Shown: in pieces, positions 34,518-44,268 of the stretch
Position numbering within the stretch: position 1 is the first letter of the stretch
Layout: each line of letters starts with the position of its first letter
Assembly (NCBI RefSeq): GCF_031583145.1
Contig: NZ_CP134050.1
Coordinates: forward strand, 2,865,501 to 2,929,500
Direction: 5' to 3'
DNA: 64,000 bases
DNA from: Brevibacillus brevis
GTDB lineage: Bacteria; Bacillota; Bacilli; Brevibacillales; Brevibacillaceae
Translations under genes and position numbers: made by a program
Notes under the pieces: model-generated
The model's database searches: none
The model's input: only the letters and a program-made list of their open reading frames with translations
Told to the model about the DNA's origin: nothing

Positions 34518-36167
34518 ATGAAACGTATCAGACGGACAATCGGCATCGCAGCCATCGCATCGCTCCTGCTGCTGGCAGGATGCGGCGGGGGCAGCAACAC
34601 AGCCTCTAGCGGAGGAGGCAGCAGCTCCGGCAACAGCGGAGGCTCGAGCAGCGCGGGCAAGACCATGTTCCTGGGGATGGTCAATCCGCCCATCATCTTC
34701 AACCCGATCAACAGCACGGACGTCGCTTCGCAGTTCGCGGAAAAATTCATGTTCGATACCTTCCTCGAGATGGAGGGCCCGCTGAAATTTGTTCCCAAGC
34801 TGGCTGAATCCTTCGAGACGTCGGACAATCAGACGTTCACCATCAAGATCAACAAGGATGCCAAATGGTCGGATGGCAAGCCCGTAACGGCTGAGGACGC
34901 GGCATTTACGTTCAAGCTGATCGCCAATCCGAAGGTGGAGACGACAGTAGGCAGCTACCTGTCCATGTTCGATGGCCTGGAGAATACCGGCAAGCTCAAG
35001 GAAGGGCAGACAGAGCTTTCTGCTGTCAAGGTGATTGACGAGAAAACCATCCAGTTCAAGACGAAGGCACCCGTCGATCCGAACATGGTCAAGGAACAGC
35101 TCGGCACCAAGCTGATGATCTTGCCCAAGCACGCGCTGGAAAATGTCGACCCTGCCGCGCTTTCGCAAAATCCGTTCATGCAGAAGCCGACTGTCACCAA
35201 CGGACCCTTCAAGTTCGTCCAGTACAAAAAAGACCAGTACATCGAATATGAAAAAAATCCGGATTATTACCTGGGCGCGCCGGAACTCGACAAGCTGTTC
35301 ATCAAGGTATTGCCGGCACCGAACCTCGTCGCCCAGCTGCAAACAGGCGAAGTCCACATGAACGTCGCCAGCGGAATTGGCAAAATTCCCCCGCAAGATT
35401 ACGAGACGGTGAAGAAATTTGAAAACGTCAGAACGAAGGACGAACCGCAATTCGGCTTCCAAACGATGATGTTCAACACGGAAAAACTGCCGGATCCGAA
35501 AGTCCGCCAGGCGATCGCCTACGCGCTCGACCGTCCGCAAATCGTCGACAAGCTGCTCAAGGGCTACGGCGAAGTGGTCGACGGTCCTTATACGTCCATC
35601 AATCCGTACTTGGACAAGAGTCTGGAAAAATACAGCTACAACGTGGAGAAGGCCAAACAGCTGCTGCAGGAAGCAGGCTGGGATTTCAATCGCGAGCTCA
35701 ACTTCGTCGTTCCGCTTGGAAACAAAGTCCGCGAGCAATCCGCCGACATTTTGACGCAAAACCTGCAAGCAATCGGCTTGAAAGTGAAAGTGACGACCTA
35801 CGACTTCCCGACCGTCATGCAAAAAGCGAAAGCGGGCGAATTCGAGCTGCTGCTGATGGGCCTTACCTTTACGCTGGATCCGGAAGTGTCTTCGCTGTAC
35901 AGCTCGATCGGCACCTTCAACTTTATGAAGTACAAGAATCCGAAGGTGGATGAGCTGCTGCTGAAGGGCAAAGCGGAGCCGAATTCGGACAAGCGCAAAG
36001 AGATTTACAACGAGCTGCAAAAAATTTGGAATCAGGATGTCCCGTTGATCACTCTTTACTCCGATAACGAATTCTCGGCGATTTCCAAACAGGTGGCAAA
36101 CGGGGAGCCCAAAGTGTTCGGTTTCCATAACCACCTCGAAAAATGGTCGGTAGGAGGGGCGCAGTAA
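34518..36167 (+). CDS. peptide ABC transporter substrate-binding lipoprotein (second system)
   Basis: A 549-residue family 5 solute-binding lipoprotein. A basic start, hydrophobic helix and LLAGC lipobox (Cys at residue 23) are followed by a ~25-residue Gly/Ser/Asn-rich tether. Family signatures include TIKINKDAKWSDGKPVTAEDA and VRQAIAYALDRPQIVDKLLKGYG. The ATG at 34518 follows AAAAAGGGGG. In this operon the binding protein is encoded after the membrane parts, the reverse of the first system. Its stop overlaps the next start (TAATG), so translation is likely coupled. Confidence 0.94.
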   Translation: MKRIRRTIGIAAIASLLLLAGCGGGSNTASSGGGSSSGNSGGSSSAGKTMFLGMVNPPIIFNPINSTDVASQFAEKFMFDTFLEMEGPLKFVPKLAESFETSDNQTFTIKINKDAKWSDGKPVTAEDAAFTFKLIANPKVETTVGSYLSMFDGLENTGKLKEGQTELSAVKVIDEKTIQFKTKAPVDPNMVKEQLGTKLMILPKHALENVDPAALSQNPFMQKPTVTNGPFKFVQYKKDQYIEYEKNPDYYLGAPELDKLFIKVLPAPNLVAQLQTGEVHMNVASGIGKIPPQDYETVKKFENVRTKDEPQFGFQTMMFNTEKLPDPKVRQAIAYALDRPQIVDKLLKGYGEVVDGPYTSINPYLDKSLEKYSYNVEKAKQLLQEAGWDFNRELNFVVPLGNKVREQSADILTQNLQAIGLKVKVTTYDFPTVMQKAKAGEFELLLMGLTFTLDPEVSSLYSSIGTFNFMKYKNPKVDELLLKGKAEPNSDKRKEIYNELQKIWNQDVPLITLYSDNEFSAISKQVANGEPKVFGFHNHLEKWSVGGAQ

Positions 36168-37564
36168 TGGAAAAAGAACAGCTGTTGAGCCGTGTAAAGG
36201 AAATGGTGCCGGGTGCCGTTGAGACGTTGAAGCAGTATGTCAGCCTTCCTACCGTTTCTGCGCAGCACAAGGCCATTTTGGAGACCGTCGACTTCGTGGT
36301 GAACATGATCCGCGAGGCAGGCGGCGAAGTTCGCGTCCTCGACGATCTGGGCGGGAATCCCGTCGTATACGCCTTCTTTGCGGCTGGCGAGGAAGGGGAC
36401 GCCACGAAAACGTTGCTGTTCTACAACCATTACGACGTGCAGCCGCCCGAGCCGTTTGACGAATGGCTTTCCGATCCGTTTCAGCCAGTGATCGCGGACG
36501 GCAAGCTGTTCGCGAGAGGAGTCGCCGACAACAAGGGGGATCTGGTCGCGAGGCTGACCGCCATTCAGTTGCTGAAAAGCGAGCTGGGCGGCCTGCCGTG
36601 CAACATCAAGTTTCTCATTGAGGGCGAAGAGGAGATCGGCAGTCCGAATCTGGAGCCGTACCTTCGTGAGTACAAGGATCTGTTTGCGGCGGATGCGTGC
36701 ATCTGGGAGTTCGGCGGAAAGGATGAAGCGGAACGGATCAGCATGGTGGCCGGGATCAAGGGGATGGCTTATCTCGAATTGACCTGCGTCGGTGCCAATA
36801 TCGACATGCATTCCTCCGTCGGTGCCTACGTGGACAATGCGGCCTGGAGGCTGGTACAAGCCTTGGCTACCATGAAAAACAAGGATCATGAAATTTTGGT
36901 CAAGGGCTTTTTTGACGGTATCGAAGAGCCGACCGACGGGGAGAAGCAAGTCGTGGCACAGCTGCCGTTCAATGAAGAGGCAGTACGTTCCTTGTACGGG
37001 CTGACTCGTCCGCTCATCACGGCGGCAAGAGGGACGGATCCCCGGGAGGCCATGGTGTTTCATCCGACCATGACGATTTGCGGTCTGGAGAGCGGATACA
37101 CAGGGGAAGGGGCCAAAACGGTTCTGCCAAAGAGCGCAAAGGCGAAAGTCGATTGCCGCCTGGTGCCGGGACAGGATCCTGAGCACATTCTCTCGTGCAT
37201 CCAGCAGCATTTGTTGGCCCATGGCTTCGACGATGTACAGGCGACGATGATCAACGGACAAAAAGCGTATCGTTCGGATTACCATCACCCGTTTGTGGCT
37301 CATGTGCTCGAGACGGCGCGCGTCGTGTACGAGAAAGAGCCGGTGCTCGCGCCGAATTCGGCCGGGACGGGTCCTATGTACGCGTTTGGCGAGCACCTGA
37401 GGCTCCCCATCGTCAGCACCGGGGTAGGCTGGGTAGGCTCGAAGGCCCATGCGCCAAATGAATCAATCCGGCTGCAGGACTTCGAGCAAGGAATCGCCCA
37501 CCTGGTCTTGCTGCTCTCCGGCTTTTCCGCAGCGCTGACTGTGCAAGACAAAGTGCAGGCATAA
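36167..37564 (+). CDS. M20-family dipeptidase
   Basis: A 465-residue zinc peptidase of the M20A/C dipeptidase group (carnosinase/CNDP-like). Metal and catalytic segments: YNHYDVQPPEPFDEW, ARGVADNKGDLV, EGEEEIGSPN (general base Glu in EGEEE) and the C-terminal SKAHAPNES. The lid begins with GANIDMHSSVGAYVDNA. The ATG at 36167 shares one base with the previous stop and follows AGGAGGGG inside that gene. Being coupled to the binding protein suggests it hydrolyses the imported dipeptide or N-acyl compound. Confidence 0.93.
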   Translation: MEKEQLLSRVKEMVPGAVETLKQYVSLPTVSAQHKAILETVDFVVNMIREAGGEVRVLDDLGGNPVVYAFFAAGEEGDATKTLLFYNHYDVQPPEPFDEWLSDPFQPVIADGKLFARGVADNKGDLVARLTAIQLLKSELGGLPCNIKFLIEGEEEIGSPNLEPYLREYKDLFAADACIWEFGGKDEAERISMVAGIKGMAYLELTCVGANIDMHSSVGAYVDNAAWRLVQALATMKNKDHEILVKGFFDGIEEPTDGEKQVVAQLPFNEEAVRSLYGLTRPLITAARGTDPREAMVFHPTMTICGLESGYTGEGAKTVLPKSAKAKVDCRLVPGQDPEHILSCIQQHLLAHGFDDVQATMINGQKAYRSDYHHPFVAHVLETARVVYEKEPVLAPNSAGTGPMYAFGEHLRLPIVSTGVGWVGSKAHAPNESIRLQDFEQGIAHLVLLLSGFSAALTVQDKVQA

Positions 37565-37580
37565 GGATGGAGAAGGGGGA

Positions 37581-38801
37581 ATGAAAATGCTGCCAGACTT
37601 GCTCTCGAAGCTGGAGGACATGTATCCGGAGCTGGTGAAAATTCGCCGCGATCTCCACATGTATCCCGAGCTGTCTCATCAGGAAGTAGATACTCCGCGA
37701 AAAGCTGCCGATTACCTGCGCGCGCTCGGCCTGGAAGTCCGTACGGAGGTAGGGGGACGCGGCGTGGTCGGGATTCTGCGCGGCGGAAAGCCGGGGAAGA
37801 CGATCGCCTTGCGAGCTGATTTCGATGCGCTCCCGATCCGGGACGAAAAAGAAGTCGAGTACAAATCCAGAATTCCCGGCGTCATGCACGCCTGCGGACA
37901 CGATATTCACACGGCTGCCCTGCTCGGTGTCGCCCGTGTGCTGAGCAACGTACGCGAGGAGCTTGCAGGCAACGTCGTCTTTCTTCATCAGTTTGCGGAG
38001 GAAATGCCTCCGGGCGGGGCCAAGGCCATGATCGCAGACGGCTGCCTGGACGGAGTGGACGAAGTGTACGGTGCGCACGTATGGTCTTCAGAGACGTATG
38101 GAACCATTGGCGTCACGGACGGCTACGCCATGGCGTCAGGCGACGGCTTCGAGATCGAAGTTTCGGGACGTGGCGGGCACGGCGCCCAGCCCCATCTCAC
38201 GGTCGATCCGCTCGTCGCTGGCTGCCAGCTGGTCGTCAATCTGCAGCAGATCGTCAGCCGCCAAGTCAATCCCATCGAAGCTGCCGTCTTGTCTGTGGGA
38301 TCCATCCACAGCGGGCTGGCTGCCAATGTCATTCCCGACACATGCCGGATCAGCGGGACGGTGCGGACCTTCAATCGGGACGTGCGGACGTTCATCGAAC
38401 AGCAAATCCGGCAGATCACAGCGGCGACGTGCGAAGCGGCCGGAGCCGTCGGTACCGTGCACTATCGGACAGGATACGATGCGGTGTGGAATCATCCACA
38501 GCAGACCGGGTACATCCGACGTCTGGCGCAGCAGCTGGTGGGGGAAGAAAACGTCAAGGCGCTGCAACCGAGCATGGCGGGTGAAGATTTTTCCTGCTAC
38601 CTGCAAAAGGTACCCGGCACCTTCTTCTTCGTAGGGGGAGGAAACCCGCAGATCGGTGCCGTCTATCCACATCACCATCCGATGTTTGACGTCGATGAAC
38701 GGTCGATGCTGCTGATCGGCAAAGTGTTCCTTTCTGCAGTATGGGGAGGAGGGGCATCCGAAGCTTCTCCTGTGGCAGTAGAGTCTGGCTTGCAAGCGTA
38801 A
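37581..38801 (+). CDS. M20-family amidohydrolase, paralogue of the operon's first gene
   Basis: A ~406-residue M20D amidohydrolase with MHACGHDIHTA, HQFAEEMPPGG, GAHVWS and PHHHPMFDVDE. It aligns without gaps to the 29.3 kb gene over its first ~100 residues. Two ATGs are close together: 37581, and 37587, which aligns with the paralogue's start and has better spacing from GGAGAAGGGGG. It ends the operon, followed by a short spacer and a strong terminator. Confidence 0.92.
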   Translation: MKMLPDLLSKLEDMYPELVKIRRDLHMYPELSHQEVDTPRKAADYLRALGLEVRTEVGGRGVVGILRGGKPGKTIALRADFDALPIRDEKEVEYKSRIPGVMHACGHDIHTAALLGVARVLSNVREELAGNVVFLHQFAEEMPPGGAKAMIADGCLDGVDEVYGAHVWSSETYGTIGVTDGYAMASGDGFEIEVSGRGGHGAQPHLTVDPLVAGCQLVVNLQQIVSRQVNPIEAAVLSVGSIHSGLAANVIPDTCRISGTVRTFNRDVRTFIEQQIRQITAATCEAAGAVGTVHYRTGYDAVWNHPQQTGYIRRLAQQLVGEENVKALQPSMAGEDFSCYLQKVPGTFFFVGGGNPQIGAVYPHHHPMFDVDERSMLLIGKVFLSAVWGGGASEASPVAVESGLQA

Positions 38802-38868
38802 AGACAGGAAAGACGCCAGCTCGGGTTTTCGTTTTCGGATGGATATGGCTCCCTTCATACCTTACGAA

Positions 38869-38900
38869 AAAACAGACAGTCGGGATGACTGTCTGTTTTC
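38869..38900 (+). terminator. terminator at end of M20/peptide-transport operon
   Basis: ACAGACAGTC (38872-38881) pairs perfectly with GACTGTCTGT (38887-38896), flanked by an A-run and TTT. It serves converging genes. Confidence 0.85.
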
Positions 38901-38943
38901 GACTTTGCAACCACATCCGCTTGCTGTTCGCAAAAAAGGCGGT

Positions 38944-39789
38944 TCACAGATCTTGTCGACTCACCAGGTCCTCTGTTTCCTGGATCAGATCGCCCAGCAG
39001 ACCAAGAGACTTCTCCAAACCAGCTTGATCTTCTGTGTCGAAGGTCAAGAGGGTATGGATTCGTGACGAGTAGCTGCTTGGCACCAAACGAAAGGAATCT
39101 GCGATGGCAACCGCACCTTTTTCGTTCATCCAGTAGGTTTCGTTCAGGGCGAACAGCACCTGGTTCAGGCAGGAGACTGATCGAAAGCAACATCCAGCGA
39201 TGTAGGACAAGTCTTTTTTGTAGATGCCTTTCTTTCCGATTTCCAGGGAGAAGAGTGCTTCCCATAAAAATCTTTGGATGATCGCTTTCTTGAAAGCGAG
39301 CGGGTATGGGGTGATTCTGGACTTCATTTCTCCAACAATGCCGGAAGGGTCCCATAACACCTTGCACAACGCTACCTCCGCTACGTAGATCGAATTCACA
39401 AAACCATGAGGATGCCCGGGCTGGTAGTCGATAGTGATGTCCCCTTTGAGGCACTGATCGATGACGCCGGACACTTTCGCAAGATCACGATATAAAAGAT
39501 CAACCGGTATCTGATTCACCTTCAGCCAACCACCGCCATTGATCCATGGCCCCCAGCCGCCAATTTCGGTTACGGGGTCATCCCGATGTTCGTCATCCAA
39601 CAAGGAAGCTACCTGCCCGAGTTGGGCAATGTTTAATCCATGATTCGTGTCATAATAGATGCCGATATCAATGTCGGAGGTGGGATTTTCTGTCCCTCTT
39701 GCTCTTGATCCGCCTAGAACCAGAGCACGTACACCTTCCACCTGCTTCAGAGCATCCAGCACCTTGGATATGATCAATGGAGCATTCAT
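38944..39789 (-). CDS. nucleotidyltransferase-domain protein
   Basis: A 281-residue protein with a minimal nucleotidyltransferase domain: GGSRARG at residues 26-32 and the metal-binding SDIDIGIYY at 38-46 (Asp 39 and Asp 41). The rest is a helical C-terminal part resembling aminoglycoside-nucleotidyltransferase-type proteins, but no specific resistance family is recognised. The substrate is unknown. The ATG at 39789 follows AAGGAG. It is the second gene of a minus-strand pair, 25 bases after the S66 peptidase gene. Confidence 0.83.
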   Translation of the reverse strand: MNAPLIISKVLDALKQVEGVRALVLGGSRARGTENPTSDIDIGIYYDTNHGLNIAQLGQVASLLDDEHRDDPVTEIGGWGPWINGGGWLKVNQIPVDLLYRDLAKVSGVIDQCLKGDITIDYQPGHPHGFVNSIYVAEVALCKVLWDPSGIVGEMKSRITPYPLAFKKAIIQRFLWEALFSLEIGKKGIYKKDLSYIAGCCFRSVSCLNQVLFALNETYWMNEKGAVAIADSFRLVPSSYSSRIHTLLTFDTEDQAGLEKSLGLLGDLIQETEDLVSRQDL

Positions 39790-39814
39790 GCCTGCCCACT
39801 CCTTCCCGATGAAC

Positions 39815-40840
39815 TTATGGCTTGAACGTTTGCTTTACACTCCCTTTGCCATCGCTCACCGCTACCTCGGCCCAGGCTCCGTTGATCAACGTGATTTGCG
39901 GCGGAACATGGCCAAAGTCCACATCGTAGATGACGGGAACCTGCAACTCCTCTGAAAGTTCATGGTACACATCTTCTGCCGTATAATCGTCAACCGGCTG
40001 ATTGGCAGCGCTTCGGCCAAACAAAACGCCGCTGCAGTGATCGAACCAACCGGCCAGCTTCATTTGAACCAGCGACCTGCGCAAATCCGTCTTGGATAAC
40101 TCACAGTTCTCGAAGTACCACAAAACCGGCTTTTGCCGAATCGTTTCCTTTTGAAAGCGCCGGACATCTCCGAATGGGGTGCCCGCCAAATGCCGGATGA
40201 CGTCGACACACCCTCCGAGAAGGCGCCCTTGAATGCTGACCCGCGAGTGTGGAGCGACACTCCAGTATGTTTGTTCCGTCAAATGAAACACACACGGGGA
40301 AGGATTCGCATGCTGCCATTCCTTTTGATAAAGCTGTGAGGAATGCTGGACGATCGACTCACCTGGTTTCGTCGCCAAGACAGAAGTCCACATCACCGTT
40401 GTGGGATCGGCGTACTCTCCTCGCAAATCGATGAGATTCGCACCGTGGGCGGTCGCGATGCCCGTTTTCAAGGTAGTGGCCAAGAGTAGAGCACTTACGT
40501 CCGAATAGCCGAGAATCCACTTGCACGGCATGTTTTCAAATTCGATGAACTCGAGGATTTCAAGCAGGAGCTCGCCACCCCAAGGCGGGATGATCAGATG
40601 GATCCGTTCATCGTGCATCATTTGATTGAATTCGGCTGCTCGCCATGGAGCGGGAGCCGATTTGGCTTTCTTTTGCGTCCAGGCGGTTTCTCCGCAAAGG
40701 ACGTTGAAGCCCATCGCTTCCATGCGGCTGCTTGCCTGTTCCAGCAAATGATGCAGTTCCTTTCTCACACCGGAAGAGGGCGCGGTCACCCCAATCGTTG
40801 CCCCTGCCGCTGCTATCGGATATCGAATCATGCCTATCAT
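39815..40840 (-). CDS. S66-family peptidase (LD-carboxypeptidase/MccF-like)
   Basis: A 341-residue S66 serine peptidase. The N-terminal GATIGVTAPSSGVR, the nucleophile region GYSDVSALLLA and the C-terminal GHVPPQITLINGAWAEV are family features. S66 includes LD-carboxypeptidases that trim murein tetrapeptides, and MccF, which inactivates microcin C-like nucleotidyl-peptides; the central QGRLLGGCVDVIRHLAGTPF is of MccF type. Start codon uncertain: ATG 40840 or ATG 40831. It is divergent from msrAB. Confidence 0.88.
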   Translation of the reverse strand: MIGMIRYPIAAAGATIGVTAPSSGVRKELHHLLEQASSRMEAMGFNVLCGETAWTQKKAKSAPAPWRAAEFNQMMHDERIHLIIPPWGGELLLEILEFIEFENMPCKWILGYSDVSALLLATTLKTGIATAHGANLIDLRGEYADPTTVMWTSVLATKPGESIVQHSSQLYQKEWQHANPSPCVFHLTEQTYWSVAPHSRVSIQGRLLGGCVDVIRHLAGTPFGDVRRFQKETIRQKPVLWYFENCELSKTDLRRSLVQMKLAGWFDHCSGVLFGRSAANQPVDDYTAEDVYHELSEELQVPVIYDVDFGHVPPQITLINGAWAEVAVSDGKGSVKQTFKP

Positions 40841-40993
40841 TCTCTCTGATTACCAGCATTTTACGGAAAATTGGGCCCGTAAGCAATCCTCTTGTTACGG
40901 ACTGGACAGTTGCGAGGTGGACTTTCTTTTTCCAAAACAGGTACAATCAACTCGAGAGTCGAAAGCAAGCCGATCTACAGGAGGCGAAACCGT

Positions 40994-41962
40994 ATGAGCG
41001 ATACGAACATGAATGTTGAATTGGCTACCTTTGCAGGCGGATGCTTCTGGTGCATGGTGAGCCCGTTTGATAAAATGCCGGGCATTCAGAAGGTCGTTTC
41101 CGGCTATACAGGAGGCAACGTCGAAAATCCGACGTACGAACAAGTCTGTTCGGGAACGACCGGACACTATGAGGCCGTCCAGATTACCTACCATCCTTCT
41201 GTCATCACCTATGCGGAGCTGCTGGAGATGTTTTGGCGGCAGATTGACCCTACGGATGCGGGTGGTCAATTTGCTGACCGTGGACAATCGTATGCACCCG
41301 CCATTTTTTATCACGATGAAAACCAGAAGCGTTTGGCGGAGGAGTCCAAGCAGCGTCTCGCAGAAAGCGGACGCTTTTCAAAACCGATCGTGACTCCGAT
41401 CCTGCCGGCCCAGCCGTTTTACCCGGCGGAAGAATATCATCAGGAATATTACAAAAAAAATCCGCTCCGCTATCAGTACTATCGAGCCGCTTCAGGGCGG
41501 GGGAATTTTTTAAAGGAAGCGTGGAAGGATCGGGCGAAGCAAGAAGAGCTGAAGCAACGTCTGACTCCGCTGCAATACGAGGTCACGCAAAACAACGGTA
41601 CGGAACGGCCTTTTGCCAACGAATTCTGGGATCACAAGGGGGAAGGAATCTACGTCGATATCGTGTCAAACGAACCTCTGTTCAGCTCGTTGGACAAGTT
41701 TGATTCCGGCTGCGGTTGGCCTTCCTTTACGAAACCGATCGACCAGCAAGCCGTAACCGAACATATCGATTTGACCCATAACATGATTCGTACGGAGGTG
41801 CGCAGCAAGGAAGCGGATTCCCATCTCGGCCACGTATTCGACGATGGCCCGGACGAAACGGGACTCCGCTACTGCATCAACTCGGCTGCCCTCCGGTTCA
41901 TTCCGAAAGACCGACTGGAAGAGGAAGGGTTTGGGGAATACCTGCGCCTGTTTGAAAAGTGA
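40994..41962 (+). CDS. msrAB: fused peptide-methionine sulfoxide reductase MsrA/MsrB
   Basis: A 322-residue bifunctional enzyme that reduces both S and R forms of methionine sulfoxide. The MsrA domain begins with FAGGCFWC (catalytic Cys 17) and has the GYTGG and GHYEAVQ motifs. The MsrB domain (residues ~170-322) has [11 protein letters not shown] with catalytic Cys 294. The two CxxC zinc sites of zinc-type MsrB are absent; instead SGCGWPSF carries the Cys expected as resolving residue. The ATG at 40994 follows ACAGGAGGC. A probable -10 TACAAT lies ~50 bases upstream. Confidence 0.95.
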   Translation: MSDTNMNVELATFAGGCFWCMVSPFDKMPGIQKVVSGYTGGNVENPTYEQVCSGTTGHYEAVQITYHPSVITYAELLEMFWRQIDPTDAGGQFADRGQSYAPAIFYHDENQKRLAEESKQRLAESGRFSKPIVTPILPAQPFYPAEEYHQEYYKKNPLRYQYYRAASGRGNFLKEAWKDRAKQEELKQRLTPLQYEVTQNNGTERPFANEFWDHKGEGIYVDIVSNEPLFSSLDKFDSGCGWPSFTKPIDQQAVTEHIDLTHNMIRTEVRSKEADSHLGHVFDDGPDETGLRYCINSAALRFIPKDRLEEEGFGEYLRLFEK

Positions 41963-41970
41963 CCGTCTGG

Positions 41971-42007
41971 CCGTCTGCTCTGAAGATGCGAGCAGGCGGT
42001 TTTTTTG
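41971..42007 (+). terminator. terminator after msrAB
   Basis: A 10-bp stem (41971-41980 with 41990-41999, one G-T pair) followed by eight T. Confidence 0.85.
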
Positions 42008-42159
42008 TATGTCAAGCAAAATGAAGGATTCGGTAAAAACTATCGCGGCATAGGCAATAAGTATAGAGCGAATTGTGTAATAGTATAGAATAGTAAAAAG
42101 ATGTGCAGTATAATGAAAAAAATTCAACACAGACAAAATAGAGAGTGGAGAGAGTCGCC

Positions 42160-43089
42160 ATGAGTACTGTTGAAAAAATCAGTAAGTTTGTAGGAGGAAC
42201 GTTTTCCGTCTGGGTCATCTTATTTGCCATTCTAGGGTTTTTCTTACCGGAAGCGTTCGTAGGGGGGAAAGGGTACATCTCTTTGCTCCTGGGCATCATC
42301 ATGTTCGGGATGGGACTGACTCTGTCTGCGGATGATTTCCGTGAAGTGTTTCGACGTCCGGTCCATGTGGTGATCGGGGTGGTCGGCCACTACCTGATCA
42401 TGCCATCGCTCGCCTTTATTCTGGCCGTCGCGCTTCAGCTTCCGCCGGATATTGCGGTAGGGGTCATTTTGGTAGGATGCTGCCCGAGCGGTACCGCATC
42501 CAACGTCATGACGTACTTGTCCAAAGGCGATGTGGCGCTCGGCGTATCGATCGCGGCGGTATCGACCTTGATCGCGCCGCTGGCTACACCGGCCCTTATC
42601 TCGCTGCTCGCGGGACAATGGATGCATATCGACACCAAGGCGTTGTTCATGGACATCGTGACCGTCGTGATTGTGCCGATCGTGTTGGGGGTCATCGTCA
42701 AGGCCCTGTTTAAAAGACAAGCGGCGGCCAGCGCGAAAGCATTGCCGCTCGTTTCGACCATTGCCATCGTCCTGATCGTAGCCATCGTCGTTGCCATCAA
42801 CAAAGGGAAAATTCTCGAGACAGGTCTGATCATCTTTGCTGTCGTGATTTTGCACAACGTGCTTGGTTACCTCTTGGGCTACGGTTTCGCCAAACTGTTC
42901 GGTTTGAATCTGGCGAAAAGAAAGGCCGTGACCCTGGAGACCGGGATGCAAAACTCCGGCCTGGGTGCAGCCCTGGCAGCCGCGCACTTCAACCCGATCG
43001 CCGCTGTACCAAGCGCCATTTTCAGCGTTTGGCACAACATTTCCGGGTCAGTCCTGGCGACGTGGTTTGCGAAAAAAGAAGAAAAATAG
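42160..43089 (+). CDS. bile acid:sodium symporter (BASS) family transporter
   Basis: A 309-residue membrane protein with nine or ten helices. BASS signatures are MFGMGLTLSADDFREVFRRP, VGCCPSGTASNVMTYLSKGD (the crossover motif that binds sodium) and ETGMQNSGLGAALA. Bacterial members such as YocS and PanS carry organic acids, pantothenate or ketopantoate rather than bile acids. The ATG at 42160 follows GTGGAGAGAG. A TATAAT at 42109-42114 is the likely -10. A single gene with its own terminator. Confidence 0.92.
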   Translation: MSTVEKISKFVGGTFSVWVILFAILGFFLPEAFVGGKGYISLLLGIIMFGMGLTLSADDFREVFRRPVHVVIGVVGHYLIMPSLAFILAVALQLPPDIAVGVILVGCCPSGTASNVMTYLSKGDVALGVSIAAVSTLIAPLATPALISLLAGQWMHIDTKALFMDIVTVVIVPIVLGVIVKALFKRQAAASAKALPLVSTIAIVLIVAIVVAINKGKILETGLIIFAVVILHNVLGYLLGYGFAKLFGLNLAKRKAVTLETGMQNSGLGAALAAAHFNPIAAVPSAIFSVWHNISGSVLATWFAKKEEK

Positions 43090-43098
43090 CACGAAAAC

Positions 43099-43143
43099 CG
43101 ACCTCGCTTTTCTCCACATGGCTGGAGGGAACCGAGGTTTTTC
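43099..43143 (+). terminator. terminator after BASS transporter gene
   Basis: ACCTCG (43101-43106) pairs with CGAGGT (43133-43138) with an inner CTCC/GGAG stem, followed by TTTTT. Confidence 0.7.
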
Positions 43144-43324
43144 TTTGTTCGACGGATTGCTGCCGATCATGATACGGTTGGCTTGCCTTTTCGCTGAAAA
43201 AGTTAGAAGGAGACGTAACGAAAACGCCCGGATGTATGTCATAATGATTACGTACGCTATGGGTAAACCGCTACGAAACATCCGAAACGGGCAACTTGCA
43301 TGCCCGCTCGAAAGGAACGACAAG

Positions 43325-44260
43325 ATGAGAAGCCTACATCCCTCCTTGAAAAAGCAATTCCTCCTGTTCTTCTCTGCAGCAGTACTGGTGACCGGCTGCA
43401 GCAGTGCAACAGCGCCTGACCAGCCGGAGTCGACTGCTCCGAACGCGCCGACCGGACAGACCGAGCCGAGCCAGCCAACGGGCGAAGCCTCGAAGCCCGC
43501 CGAGACGGATTCAAAGCCAGCGGCAGAGGAGAGCAAGACGCCTGTGAAGGCCCCGGAGAAGACGCCATCGGCGAGCAAAGAACCAGCTGCGGAAAAACAG
43601 GCTGCCAAGAAGCCGTCCACGCCATCGAAAGAGTCGGAGAAGATGCCGGATCTGGAAGTGGTCGCGGAGCCCCAGAGCATGACCGTGCTTGTAAACAAGC
43701 AACGCCAACTTCCGGACAATTATCAGCCGACTGATTTGGTCTATCCGAATGTCCCTTATTTGCTGCCGGCGAAAAGCGAAAAACGGCAAATGCGCAAAGA
43801 AGCGGCGGAAGCGCTCGAAAAGCTGTTCGCAGCCGCAAAAGCAGACGGCGTGTCACTGGCCGGCGTCTCTGCGTACAGGTCGCACGCCTATCAAAAGGCG
43901 TTGTTCAACCGCTACGTTCAAAAAGATGGGTTGGAGAAGGCACGGACGTACAGCGCTGTGCCGGGGACAAGCGAGCATGAGACGGGGCTGGCTATCGATG
44001 TCTCCGGAAGCGATGGAAAATGCGCGGCCACGAGCTGCTTTGCCGGCACCAAAGAAGCGAACTGGCTGGCCCAGCACGCTCAGGAATACGGCTTCATTAT
44101 CCGCTACCCGGAAGGAAAAGACGAGATCACCGGCTACATGTACGAGCCGTGGCATCTGCGTTACGTAGGCACGGAGGTCGCCCGGGCGATCAGCGAGAAA
44201 GGCATTACTTTGGAAGAGTATTTCGGCGTCGCTCCGGTGTCGTCGGAGAAAAAGGAATAG
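43325..44260 (+). CDS. D-Ala-D-Ala carboxypeptidase lipoprotein, VanY/M15B family
   Basis: A 311-residue lipoprotein with a basic start, hydrophobic helix and LVTGC lipobox (Cys at ~22), then a ~80-residue Pro/Ala/Glu/Lys/Thr-rich wall spacer. The C-terminal M15B domain has SAYRSHAYQ, the zinc motif TSEHETGLAIDV (SxHxxGxAxD) and EPWHLRYVG. It should trim the terminal D-Ala of peptidoglycan stem peptides or act as an L,D-carboxypeptidase like DacB/YodJ. The ATG at 43325 follows AAAGGAACG. The open frame extends far upstream but through the preceding gene. Confidence 0.92.
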   Translation: MRSLHPSLKKQFLLFFSAAVLVTGCSSATAPDQPESTAPNAPTGQTEPSQPTGEASKPAETDSKPAAEESKTPVKAPEKTPSASKEPAAEKQAAKKPSTPSKESEKMPDLEVVAEPQSMTVLVNKQRQLPDNYQPTDLVYPNVPYLLPAKSEKRQMRKEAAEALEKLFAAAKADGVSLAGVSAYRSHAYQKALFNRYVQKDGLEKARTYSAVPGTSEHETGLAIDVSGSDGKCAATSCFAGTKEANWLAQHAQEYGFIIRYPEGKDEITGYMYEPWHLRYVGTEVARAISEKGITLEEYFGVAPVSSEKKE

Positions 44261-44268
44261 GACCGGCA

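Noticed and set aside
32539..36134. Two long minus-strand frames of ~610 codons each (32539-34371 and 34302-36134)
   Set aside because: They lie antisense to well-supported permease and binding-protein genes. Their translations are His/Arg/Asp-rich, without SD or known domains. GC-rich codon usage opens antisense frames.
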